Source of the DNA: Deltaproteobacteria bacterium
GTDB lineage: Bacteria > Desulfobacterota > Desulfarculia > Adiutricales > Adiutricaceae
Assembly (NCBI GenBank): GCA_031288745.1
Contig: JAITQT010000320.1
Location: 1-10,351 of the forward strand
Length of the DNA: 10,351 nt
Direction of reading: 5' to 3'
Shown here: positions 1 through 7,602 of the stretch, piece by piece
Numbering within the stretch: the stretch's first letter is position 1
Layout: each line of letters starts with the position of its first letter
Translations under genes and position numbers: made by a program
Notes under the pieces: generated by a model
Database searches by the model: none
What the model saw: only the letters and a program-made list of their open reading frames with translations
What the model was told of the DNA's origin: nothing

Positions 1-1123
1 GCTTCTTTCGCTCTTGCTTACAATCAGATATTTTTTTATTTCCTTATTGACGTTTAGGTTGCTTATATCCTTAAAGACTTCAGCTTGAAGCTTGAAGCTT
101 GGCAAGCTATTCATATAATCTGTTTTTGGTTTGATAATTAAGTTCCGCGTTATAAAAAATATGGGTGAATAATGAATGCTTTGGGCTCCATGTACGCTCC
201 TTGGTAATTACTCGGATTATATCATCATCTACAATCGTGTTGGCGACGGAATGAATGTCTTTCCTCTCGCTATCGGCCTGATTCTTTGTAAAGGCCATAG
301 TGAAGGGTATCGCTACTAAAAAAACGGAGACTCTTTGGCTATTCTAGCCTGGCATCTATCTTTTTTTACTACCAAAGCCCTTATCCATCACTAATGAAAA
401 ATTTATTAGTTTTATCTGACGCCAATGGCAATGTTGTTTTTAACGTGCTGATATCTTTGAGACTGCCGCTGTAGGTGGTTTTAAAAACTTAAAGCCTAAA
501 TTGTTCGCCCATTAACAGGCAAACATTAATCTGGTTATGTCGCTCCTTAACGTGGTTATAGCCCTATTCTATATCGTCGATGATCTGAGTAAGAGGAGGT
601 AGACGTAATATCCAACGCTAGATACTCTTTTTCGTTTCTGAGTTCGCTCCATTTTTCAAAGAAAGCCCTCCGTTCTCCCTTGGATATGTCCGATAATAAT
701 CTACTAATATTTTGTGCCTACATGCTTCAGGGTAAACTTTCTGTCTTTCGTAGCCAATCATAACAGTACTTGGCTGCCTCACCAGAGGCAATCATTTAGA
801 AAGCTAGCGTCAACGCCTTTTCCCAAGTCTCTGGTAAGGTCGATTGTTGAAGGGCGATTGGGCCTCCTACTTTACTTAAGATAGACGCAGTCAGCCATTA
901 GCCCGAAGCCCTCCTTAAAGTTTCTAGCTTGAAACCACAAGCGAAATTTATCACCAGCCAAAAAATGAGCCTCCCTTAAGGAGGCTAGAGCTTTTAAATA
1001 AGCGCCGATATATTTTAGGGTCAATCGTGCTACCCTCTTACCACAATCAGCCATACAGATCGCCCGAAGGCTATAGACCGCTATAGACTTAACAGATATT
1101 AAAATAGCCAAAGTTGGCGCCAA
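1..1123 (-). pseudogene. Decayed IS1634-like DDE transposase, truncated by window edge
   Basis: This is a broken transposase of the DDE (IS4/IS1634-like) type, which would cut and rejoin the ends of its own insertion sequence. Pieces in family order can be read on the minus strand in shifting frames. A possible N-terminal piece (KYIGAYLKAL) lies near 1000-1060. TWEKALTLAF, then RRAFFEKW and ALDITSTSSYSD, lie near 580-850. INVCLLMGE and GSLKDISTLKTT lie near 420-530. VMDKGF is at about 376-391. VAIPFTMAFTKNQADSERKD through NRLYE covers about 107-320, and EVFKD...KKYLIVSKSERS covers 1-100. The first catalytic Asp (ALDITS) and the second (MDKG, 380-388) survive; the catalytic Glu would lie beyond the left edge. 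At least four frameshifts and several stops make it non-functional. Family assignment comes from remembered motif similarity, so the DDE class is firmer than the exact IS family. The 872-1123 part is the least certain. Confidence 0.75.
82..102. repeat. Three tandem 7-bp units inside transposase remnant
   Basis: AGCTTGA is repeated at 82-88 and 89-95, with a third copy, AGCTTGG, at 96-102. It sits exactly where the transposase reading frame shifts. Removing one 7-bp unit in silico joins LAKLQA directly to EVFKD in one frame. Slippage expansion is therefore the likely cause of this frameshift. A TAG just upstream (YE-stop-LAK) remains either way. Confidence 0.8.
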
Positions 1124-1310
1124 GTATGTTGCAAGTGGCCAAGACCCTGCCTAGCGATCTTTAAAGATAAAGATTTAGACGTCCAGTTTCAAATAAGGGT
1201 AAGGGCAATTTCCTCCCCTCCGCTCTGTACTAGCGATTATCCCGCCCACGGCTCTCCGACTGGTGTTTACTAACCTAACTGATTAGCTACGTTTTACTTG
1301 TGAAGTGTCT

Positions 1311-1357
1311 GTTCACAAATGAGAACGTTTAAGGGCCCGTTCACAATTAAGAACGTT
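1311..1357. repeat. Pair of 19-bp palindrome-cored motifs in unit 1
   Basis: GTTCACAAATGAGAACGTT at 1311-1329 and GTTCACAATTAAGAACGTT at 1339-1357 differ at two positions and start 28 bp apart. Each has an inverted GTTC-N8-GAAC core. A GGGCCC lies between them. Spacing near three helical turns and dyad symmetry suit a protein-binding site such as a transposase end site, repressor operator or iteron. No function can be fixed from sequence alone. Confidence 0.6.
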
Positions 1358-1422
1358 GCGGGGCCAAGCCTATTGAAAGGGACGACACATACCGTAACAA
1401 TGTAGCCCCAGGAGCTTAGTAA

Positions 1423-1500
1423 TTTTAACATTAATCCAAGTTAAAATATATGGTTGGAGCAGAGAGCTAAGTAGAAACCTCAAGAGAACTAATGTTAAAA
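1423..1500. repeat. AT-rich inverted repeat in tandem unit
   Basis: TTTTAACATTA (1423-1433) pairs perfectly with TAATGTTAAAA (1490-1500) across a 56-bp spacer. A nested dyad, ATTTTAAC (1422-1429) with GTTAAAAT (1440-1447), overlaps it. The three related GTTAAAAT-type half-sites could bind a dimeric protein or mark an element end. Unit 2 has the same layout with one mismatch (GTTAGAAT). Confidence 0.5.
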
Positions 1501-1619
1501 TCTTAAAGGTATGCTAAACTTAATTACAACTCGAAAGTCGCTGCCAGCCGCAACGTTGGGGAAAAAAGACTTGGTGAACGGTTACCTTGTGAACAACCCC
1601 TCTTTAGCGATAAAGCAAT

Positions 1620-1962
1620 ACTGATTCGCTACGTTTTACTTGTGAAGTGTCCGTTCACAAATGAGAACGTTTAAGGGCCCGTTCACAATTAAGAACGTTG
1701 CGGGGCCAAGCCTATTGAAAGGGACGACACATACCGTAACAATGTAGCCCCAGGAGCTTAATAATTTTAACATTAATCCAAGTTAAAATATATGGTTGGA
1801 GCAGAGAGCTAAGTAGGAACCTCAAGACAACTAATGTTAGAATCTTAAAGGTATGCTAAACTTAATTACAACTCGAAAGTCGCTGCCAGCCGCAACGTCG
1901 GGGAAAAAAAGACTTGGTGAACGGTTACCTTGTGAACAACCCCTCTTTAGCGATAAAGCAAT
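1620..1962. repeat. Tandem direct repeat, unit 2 (~343 bp)
   Basis: This is the second copy of the tandem unit, one base longer because its A-run near 1903-1910 has an extra A. It is the parental copy at its right edge, because there the minus-strand reading frame of the group II intron protein continues without a break past 1962 into unique sequence (RWPN at 1961-1972). Unit 1 has only the part inside the repeat. High identity in a region otherwise full of old decay suggests a recent duplication. Confidence 0.92.
1653..1699. repeat. Pair of 19-bp palindrome-cored motifs in unit 2
   Basis: The same two 19-bp motifs appear at 1653-1671 and 1681-1699, identical to those of unit 1, so the window holds four in all. 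The substitution between units at 1310/1652 lies just outside the motif. The motifs themselves are unchanged, but with only about eight differences overall this is not evidence of selection. Confidence 0.6.
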
Positions 1963-2380
1963 TGGGCCATCGCTCATGCCCCATTTTTTTCCTACCCCTT
2001 TACTTTTATTTTGTCTAAGTAGCAGAGTTCTCAATGGCCTCCGAGTAAACCCGTTTAATTGACGAAAAGTACCAAGCTTAGCTCTCTTAAAGTAGTTAAA
2101 CCTCTTATTAAGCATCATAATGAGTTTTTTTCGATTATATCCCACAACTAACCTTCACTCAACTCTCCCGATTAGGTAAGGGCTTATCTAGGTTATTGGA
2201 GAATTCTTCATTGACTTTAGTTCTGAACTTATCCAAATTAGCCTCAAAAACTTCAATTCCAACCTTATCCCCTCCACCCAGGTTTCACCGCACCGCCTCC
2301 CCCATGCCCATATTAGGCTCTAGGGCTGATATACCTAAATCTATAAGACTAAACCACTTTCCTCCTTTAACGGCTGTTAA
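1925..2380 (-). pseudogene. Group II intron-encoded reverse transcriptase/maturase remnant, internally deleted
   Basis: Such proteins splice their host intron and reverse-transcribe it into new DNA sites. Two ends of one are seen on the minus strand. 2159-2380 encodes an RT-0-like start: KWFSLID, then GGGDKVGIEVFEANLDKF and NEEFSNN, with an in-frame TGA at 2285-2287. 1925-2145 encodes the maturase tail: FNYFKRAKLGTFRQLNGF, RRPLRTLLLRQNKSKG, then HERWPNCFIAKEGLFTR and TAA at 1925-1927. The tail is shifted in frame at a run of seven T (1984-1990). Everything between RT-0 and the maturase domain, including the YADD active site (about 250 residues in the family), is gone, so the gene is dead. The RWPN-x-F-x-A-x-x-GLF ending is characteristic of these proteins. 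The maturase call is strong and the RT-0 call moderate. No convincing domain V RNA was found downstream. Confidence 0.8.
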
Positions 2381-3338
2381 CTAACGCCGCAAGTAGCCTC
2401 AAGGTGTCTAAATTTCTACTCTAGCTTTAATTATTCTGCTCTTATTTAGCGTTTGGCGCACTAACGAACTGTCTTCTCCCAAAATACTCCTCATCTTCAC
2501 CATTTCCCCCCTTACCTAAGCCTGGTTTAGGCTCTTTAGGCCACTTCCGCATTAAGTGGTCTTTGATACTATTTAGGGCCCTTAAGCCCCTATTAGCTCA
2601 CAACACCGCTAGGAGCCTCCCCGCTTATCTCGTCTTACCTTCCAAACAATTTACTCAATCCCCCTTTAAGAACGTTATTGTTGTTGTCGCCCATTTTTAT
2701 GGAAGCGATATCTTAGCTATACTACTATCGCGCTCGCCGATTTATGAAAACCTTTTAAGGCCGCTTAAGTTACAATATCTTTAGCTCATTGGACCTGGCC
2801 TTAAAGAAGAAGGCGAAGGTAACAATACTTTGGGTATAAGCGCGACTGTAGAAGGAGGGCTAAATTTATTACTTACAATTGGTTTATAAATCTAAGTGCC
2901 CAAAAAAGTGCCAACGATGCCAAGTATGGAAAGCCAGGGGGTAAACTCGTAAACGGCCATAAAAATTGCTATCTAGGCTTAAATTCACGTTTGCGCCGTC
3001 CTTAAGTTAAGCTTTTTTCAAGATGGCACCTAAATTGCTTAAAAAACATAAAACTAAATCGAGACATGACTAGCAGGCCAATAGCGGCCAAAGTTGTTTA
3101 GGTTAAAGTGAGTTACCTGACCATAACTAACTTTGAGCCTATCAAGAACCCAATCTAAGAAATCAATCTAGCCACTGCGTGTTTAAGCCCTCGGGAGCCA
3201 CTCTTTGGCGATGGACCAAAGCCTGGAAAACCCAATCAAGTTCTGGGCCAAAAAGGCTCCCCGGCACTTTTGCTCGGCCTTATCCCTTTTAGGCTATAGC
3301 CAAAAACTTGGGCCAAGGCCTTTAATCGAGGAAAAAAG
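2381..3338. other. Non-coding stretch with unidentified gene debris
   Basis: No intact gene is visible. The minus strand is open at 2442-2597 for 51 codons with a hydrophilic, plausibly real peptide (KDHLMRKWPKEPKPGLGKGG). It lies just upstream of the group II intron protein and could be its N-terminal extension or other debris. Between about 3000 and 3200 one minus frame is hydrophobic but full of stops. Nothing else recognisable was found, including any clear 5' end of a group II intron. Confidence 0.5.
3328..3332 (+). promoter_or_regulatory. Shine-Dalgarno site of the 613-residue gene
   Basis: GAGGA lies six bases before the ATG at 3339 and supports that start. No strong sigma-70 promoter is evident. 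TTGCTC at 3270-3275 with CTATAG at 3294-3299 is a weak candidate with an 18-bp gap. Confidence 0.6.
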
Positions 3339-5180
3339 ATGACCCAATCAACCTCCAATCAACCTTTTAACGGCCGCCAGATAAATGCGACGAATATAAA
3401 AGCCTTTAGCCTTGATAACAACGAAGCCCAAGAGACGCTATTATTTTCAACTAATGAAGCAGGCTCGGACATCCTAATCGGGGCCCAACAAACCCCTATG
3501 ATGCCCATAGGTAAAACTGAGCCCTATAAGAGGAACTCAAAAAAGTCGCATGAAAGCAAACTTTCGCGCCTTAAGGCTTTTGCAGCTAACCCCAACCTCA
3601 CCCCCCTCGACTTGGGAGAGGGTAAGATCGCCTTTATGCCCAACGGAGGTAAAAACTCACCCGAGCAAATCCAGACCTACGTCGCGGCAGGGACGGCCAT
3701 TTTCGAAAAAATCCAGGACGGTTATTACGAACGCTTCCAGCAGCACCAGTTATCGGTAGGCGAAGACGAAATCGCCTTGGTCATATGGTACCTTCAGGCC
3801 TTAGCCGCTTCGAAGGCGGCCATATCGGTCGGAGAAGATCAAACCTGGCCCATGGAATTTAAGGAAGGGGCTTTACTTATCGAAGATCGCCACTATTACT
3901 TCGAGCATTTCCTAAGGCTAGCTAATTGCTACTCCCGCCCCTCTGAACACTTTAGGCCCTATCAAACCTCTATGAAGTTTAAAGGGTACGGCCTTGACGT
4001 TCGTAGCGTTCACATGCCCTACGATCGCCGCTCGGTTCTGTTTCAAAGGCTACCTGACGACGCCCCGGTTAAAGGGGCCAGATTTCTCTACATTAAAACC
4101 GAGCCCTTCGGCAACCGATGGCTATCTGGTCAAGGTGCCGGGCGCTCTGTTTTAGCTGATAAAGCGCCTTACTTAAAGCCAAATAGTTTTTTGGGCGAGA
4201 TTTTGCGTTTATTTTCCAACCTAGGAGAAACCATAGGCCGCGCCTTTAGCTTAGACGCCGAAGGGCCGGCAAGGAGAAAGGGGACCGATAACCTAGAAAC
4301 CGTTCCACGCTCTTTAATTAAAAACTTTAAGCACTTAATAACCGCTCTTAAAAACGAGGCTAAGGATAAGCCAAAATTAGTTAAAATCGTTAGCGAGCTA
4401 GAAAGGGCCGAAGTAGACTCCCAAACTGGTGGAGTTCACCTAGCCCTCAAAGCAGTCAGCCTAGCCGAAATAAAAGCATACGCGCTAGCTCTCTACGACG
4501 AGGGAGTTCATAAGTTTTTAAAACTTTTGACCAACTTTTACGCTCAAACCCTTAACACCTCTGGCGATCACCCACGCCTTCGCTTTGGGCGCGAGGTGAT
4601 ATTAACCACGGAAGAATTTGGACCGATCTACCCCCGACTGATAGTCATATCCGAAGAAGAGGCCCAAGGCGATAGCCTTGCAGCTATCTTAGGCCATATT
4701 AAAACTGACGATGACGACGAGTGGGCCTCTACCCTTGATAGCTCTAACTGCAGTAAAAAATCTCAAATCTGTAAAGCCGTGCCCTCCCCTCGCCTAGTAG
4801 ATCTAATCGAGGCGGCCCTAGCCCAATTTAAAGGCAACCTCGATTTTATCCAAGCCGTAAAACAAGTCATGAGTCAATCGTCTATTGGTCAATTAAGAGA
4901 GTTTAACGATTATCATCTCATAATACAAACCGACTCGGTACTTGATAAAAATAGTTTATTTACCTCAATGGAGTTTACCTTAACTAGGATATTGCCTCAA
5001 CTTAACCAAGAACTACCAGCGCCCCTGATGGTGGAATACGATTTTCTGACCGTTGGCTACACTGGCGCTCGGAGCGATAATTTGAGCGGCCAAGAGGTCA
5101 AGGAACAAAAGATGAAATTCCGCCTAACTCACTATACAAAAGAAGGAAAAATTACAGCTCGGTTAGTTGAGTTTAATTAA
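3339..5180 (+). CDS. Intact 613-residue orphan protein, function unknown
   Basis: I do not recognise this protein. It is uninterrupted, has a good ribosome site and an ATG start, and ends in TAA. No signal peptide or membrane segment is visible, so it is soluble. The first ~75 residues are rich in Ser, Thr, Asn and Gln, then Lys, and look disordered. Residues ~105-200 look helical (YLQALAASKAA). Residues ~212-262 form a compact-looking block with MKFKGYGLDVR, VLFQRLPDD and RFLYIKTEPFG. Residues ~285-405 are helical and Lys/Leu-rich. An acidic TDDDDEW run is at 456-462, near two Cys (471, 478). The C-terminus (~560-613) looks like beta strands. A disordered polar N-terminus on a large orphan is common among type III secreted effectors, but no secretion gene or chaperone is nearby, so this is only a guess. 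It is a lone transcription unit flanked by decayed elements on both sides. Coding certainty is high; function is open. Confidence 0.9.
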   Translation: MTQSTSNQPFNGRQINATNIKAFSLDNNEAQETLLFSTNEAGSDILIGAQQTPMMPIGKTEPYKRNSKKSHESKLSRLKAFAANPNLTPLDLGEGKIAFMPNGGKNSPEQIQTYVAAGTAIFEKIQDGYYERFQQHQLSVGEDEIALVIWYLQALAASKAAISVGEDQTWPMEFKEGALLIEDRHYYFEHFLRLANCYSRPSEHFRPYQTSMKFKGYGLDVRSVHMPYDRRSVLFQRLPDDAPVKGARFLYIKTEPFGNRWLSGQGAGRSVLADKAPYLKPNSFLGEILRLFSNLGETIGRAFSLDAEGPARRKGTDNLETVPRSLIKNFKHLITALKNEAKDKPKLVKIVSELERAEVDSQTGGVHLALKAVSLAEIKAYALALYDEGVHKFLKLLTNFYAQTLNTSGDHPRLRFGREVILTTEEFGPIYPRLIVISEEEAQGDSLAAILGHIKTDDDDEWASTLDSSNCSKKSQICKAVPSPRLVDLIEAALAQFKGNLDFIQAVKQVMSQSSIGQLREFNDYHLIIQTDSVLDKNSLFTSMEFTLTRILPQLNQELPAPLMVEYDFLTVGYTGARSDNLSGQEVKEQKMKFRLTHYTKEGKITARLVEFN

Positions 5181-5223
5181 TTTAAATTTAGAACTAAACA
5201 AGGCCCAAATCTATAGCCGATAA

Positions 5224-5259
5224 CAAAGCTATCCAAGATAAATTGCCGTAAAAAAAGGA
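5224..5259 (+). repeat. Isolated left-end fragment of the 491-bp element
   Basis: CAAAGCTATCCAAGATAAAT at 5224-5243, followed by TGCCG and an A-run, matches the left tip of the two full copies (CAGAGCTGTCCAAGATAATT...). Similarity fades after about 36 bp. It is in the same orientation as copy 1 and lies 188 bp to its left. It is probably a leftover of an earlier insertion or of a third, truncated copy. Confidence 0.6.
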
Positions 5260-5403
5260 GGATAAAAAGTTACTGTACCCGGCATTCACCCAGACCCTAG
5301 ACTTACCACCGATGGAGAGGCTTTTTCATTGAGGGATTTAAATATTCCGTTATTACTCAATATCGCCTAAGTTTACAAACTCTAACCTTCGCAAAAAATT
5401 ATA

Positions 5404-5411
5404 GTCACTTA
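5404..5411. repeat. Candidate target-site duplication, left
   Basis: GTCACTTA directly precedes the left inverted repeat tip (CAGAGCTG, from 5412). The same eight bases occur at 8095-8102, one base beyond the right tip of the second copy. As a 9-bp duplication the two sides are AGTCACTTA and CGTCACTTA, one mismatch. Confidence 0.55.
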
Positions 5412-5902
5412 CAGAGCTGTCCAAGATAATTTGCTGAAAAAAGGCAACTTGTACAAGCCGCTGGCTATAAAGGTTCTGATGTATTTCTTAAATCGAGAGC
5501 GACCGAACAAGGTCAGAAAGCCTAGGACATCTCCCCCAGTACGGTTGGGCGAGTCACCACTTGATATCACTCAAAGTATGTTCTAGGACGCTGCGGAGAT
5601 TATAGGACGAGCTATCAAGCCCTGGTTGGAATAGGCCCAACATTTTGGACAGCAAAATCAAGCCTAAGGATAAGCCACAAGTTGGGAAAGAAGGAGCTAT
5701 GAGCACCTCAAACCATTACCCTATAATGGCTCTATTGAAAGACACACTCTTTCTTAGCCTGTACGTTTTGGAAGTTAAGCCCCCCGAGTCTTGGACAGCA
5801 CATTTATAGGAAAAACATTTTTCCAGATTCTTTTTTGAATCCCCCTGAAAGTGGCTCAGAATAAGTATTTCCTGTGTGCCATAATTATCTTGGATAGCTC
5901 TA
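5412..5902 (+). repeat. 491-bp inverted-repeat element, copy 1
   Basis: The element is bounded by CAGAGCTGTCCAAGATAATT at the left and its near-complement (ATAATTATCTTGGATAGCTCTA) at the right. It is too short for a transposase and all frames have stops, so it looks like a non-autonomous (MITE-like) derivative. It is roughly 85% identical to copy 2 by eye over the full length. One plus frame gives a fairly continuous peptide in both copies (RPNKVRKPRTSPPV, then AAE-x-IGRA-x-KPWL), with a stop at the same place in each. It may be a trace of an older gene. CAG-starting tips and an 8-10 bp duplication would suit the ISAs1 family, but this is tentative. Confidence 0.8.
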
Positions 5903-5942
5903 ATACAATCTTATCCCATTTCGAGCTACCAGCGAAGAAAAA

Positions 5943-6032
5943 TTGAGGAGTTCTTCCTCAAAGTTGTGGAACTCAAAAACAGCTAGCCTTACCCTCCCAG
6001 CACCCGAGAGGGGGCTAGCTCTTCGAAAAGAG
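5943..6032. repeat. Cluster of three hairpins
   Basis: Three potential stem-loops follow one another. TTGAGGA/TCCTCAA is at 5943-5961 with a 5-base loop. AGCTAGCC (5981-5988) pairs with GGCTAGCT (6013-6020), extended after a small bulge by CCCTC (5992-5996) with GAGGG (6008-6012). CTCTT/AAGAG is at 6019-6032 around CGAA. No T-run follows the strong central stem on either strand, so a rho-independent terminator is unlikely. It could be an element end, an attachment site or an RNA structure. Confidence 0.45.
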
Positions 6033-6137
6033 AAAGATTAGGTATCATTTTAGGAAAAATATACCAGCAGGACTAAATTAAAGATGGGCTGGTCATCCCG
6101 ACAAGATAAGAAAGACTACTGGCGAAGTCATTGAGGA

Positions 6138-6162
6138 GAGTTTTTTACCCAAAAACAAACTC
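6138..6162 (-). terminator. Weak AT-rich hairpin downstream of the nuclease pseudogene
   Basis: GAGTTT (6138-6143) pairs with AAACTC (6157-6162) some 30 bp after the stop of the minus-strand gene. The stem is weak and only loosely terminator-like. Confidence 0.2.
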
Positions 6163-6193
6163 TTTAACTTACAGAATAAACCATTAATAAGGT

Positions 6194-7602
6194 TCATTCT
6201 CTTACCACCTTAAGGCACCCGTCGGCCCCCCGAACCAGGCCCCAATTCTGAGCCTTCTCAAAAACTACCAGAACGTCGAAGTAGCCTCCAACTACCAGAG
6301 CCATCTTATAGATGTCCGTTCCTTCCCCTCTAAATTTCCGGTAATATTTTTTCTCTTCTATCTGGGCTAAGGCTGAAACGGCCGCCTTTTTCATATTCTC
6401 TTTGAACTTATCTTTAGGGAGATCTTTATTAGTCTTGGGAGCTTTATAGCTCTCACATTTGAGTTCAATGATATAGTGCGCGCCGCTTTCAGTCTGGAGC
6501 TGAAGATCGTAAGTACCGTCACCCGCTCGGCTTTCGGCCTCGTAACGAAGGCCGATGGAAGCTAAGGTCATAATGAAGAGGGCTTGATAGTGTCCTTCAT
6601 AAGGGGTATGGGTATTATAGGGGAGAGAGGCCAATATATCGCCGAAGGCCGTTTCCAAGCCGGCGCTATCGAGAGCAACCATGGAGGCTACCATAGCTTT
6701 GGCCTTCTGGCGCAGCTGGGTTAATCTGAAGGTATTTTGGCCAAAAAAATTTAGGGTTAGACCGTATACGGCGCTCTCAACCTCGAAGTTGGGAAAACGC
6801 AAATAATACCTTGCCGCTCCGCTGGCAAACTCTTTACTGGCCACCGTCAGGTAGCCCGCTTGAAACATTAGAGCCAACGGCGGCATGTTTCCGACTTCGA
6901 CCTCGTTGAGGTCCTCGTTTAGGAAATTATCGGTTCTAAAAATCTCGTGAATCTGAAAGTTATCTCCCAAAAGCTGCGACAAAAATCTAAGAGAGCCTGT
7001 CTTAAGCCAAAAATTTCCAAACTCGGTATTAGTAAAGACACTAAAGACCTACCAAGGGTTTAAGAGGCGCGAGTTACCATCCCAGGTGTAGCCGTCATAC
7101 TTATTGATAAGTTCCTCTCTTAAGAGTTCAACGGTAGCGTCCTTGGTGAGGGAGCCCGTAGACACGAACTCCATTAGCTTTAGAGGTCTACCTTGAGAGT
7201 CCCTGGAGTCTTTTTCCTCCATTTGGTCGTCGATGAAGCTATCCAACTCCTCTAAGGTTAAACCGCAAATATCGGCGTATTGTTTTTTGAGGGTCAAATC
7301 GACGATGAGATTAAGTTTGGAGAAGACCGAGGTTTAGGAAAACTTGGTTATCCCCGTAATAAAGGTAAACCCGCAATTATACAGCCTCCCGCTCAGTAAC
7401 GACTCAAGCTTTTGGGCAGGCGCTATGGAGTGCTTATTGGCCGACACCATCTGGGCCAGCTTAAAGACCAAAGCTCCGAGACGCTCTCAACCCAAAGAGC
7501 CCCTCGCCTTACTATCCACAAACGCAACCTCAAGAAAAGCGACTCTATTGGGTTGGTAATCCTTAAATGAACCCAATGCAGAGCAGAAAAGTTATAAATG
7601 GC
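6194..7602 (-). pseudogene. AAA-ATPase-like / PD-(D/E)XK nuclease family gene, 5'-truncated with three stops
   Basis: Full-length members (AAA-ATPase_like plus PDDEXK_9 domains, about 500-600 residues) pair an N-terminal P-loop ATPase with a C-terminal nuclease-like fold; their role is unknown. One minus frame runs the whole way without a frameshift but with TGA (7487-7489), TAA (7334-7336) and TAG (7049-7051). Visible family motifs are SFKDYQ (~7545), FITGITKFS-stop-TSVFSKLN (~7310-7365), ADICGLTLEELD, NKYDGYTWDGNSRLLNP, then FGNFWLKTGS. The nuclease domain (6194-6982) is intact: YDL with D159 and ELK with E173 and K175, counting from the TTG at 6982. ALAQIEEKKYYRKF follows. Walker A is missing because the 5' end stops at the 491-bp element, and the Walker B stretch expected before FITG also appears deleted. 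Whether the 262-residue nuclease part is still made alone cannot be told; it has no clear ribosome site. Confidence 0.85.

Larger units (their letters stand above)
1278..1619. repeat. Tandem direct repeat, unit 1 (~342 bp)
   Basis: This unit and the next are head-to-tail copies about 342 bp apart. Both begin ACTGATT and end with GATAAAGCAAT. I count roughly eight substitutions plus one extra A in unit 2, so identity is near 97-98%. The unit carries a short inverted repeat (TTGTGAA 1298-1304 with TTCACAA 1312-1318), two copies of a 19-bp motif and an AT-rich inverted repeat. On the minus strand its right end repeats the last codons of the group II intron protein (CFIAKEGLFTR-stop, 1582-1617). 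The unit therefore arose by duplicating the 3' end of that gene plus its downstream DNA. No gene of its own is recognised. Confidence 0.92.

Noticed and set aside
872..1123. An 83-codon minus-strand open frame as a separate gene
   Set aside because: It lies directly upstream of clear transposase pieces, and part of it (TLKYIGAYLKAL) resembles the N-terminal region of such transposases. I treat it as part of that pseudogene.
1278..1962. CRISPR array or IS21-type element ends
   Set aside because: The spacing is two motifs per 342-bp unit, not a regular short-repeat array. No IstA/IstB coding trace is seen and the unit contains the tail of the intron protein, so IS21 ends remain only a remote option.
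1853..2062. Plus-strand open frame of 69 codons
   Set aside because: It is antisense to the recognisable maturase tail, lacks a ribosome site and has no protein-like motif.
2196..2784. Two plus-strand open frames (2196-2384 and 2563-2784)
   Set aside because: The first is antisense to the RT-0 segment. The second has biased composition, no ribosome site and no recognisable motif.
4350..5680. Shared CTAAGGATAAGCCA and an IGRA peptide between the orphan gene and element copy 1
   Set aside because: The match is short, spacing differs, copy 2 does not keep the DNA match, and no wider alignment was found, so chance is likely.
6194..7602. Stop-codon reassignment explaining the internal stops
   Set aside because: TGA, TAA and TAG all occur in the one frame, and both intact genes end normally without internal stops, so recoding of any single codon cannot explain it.
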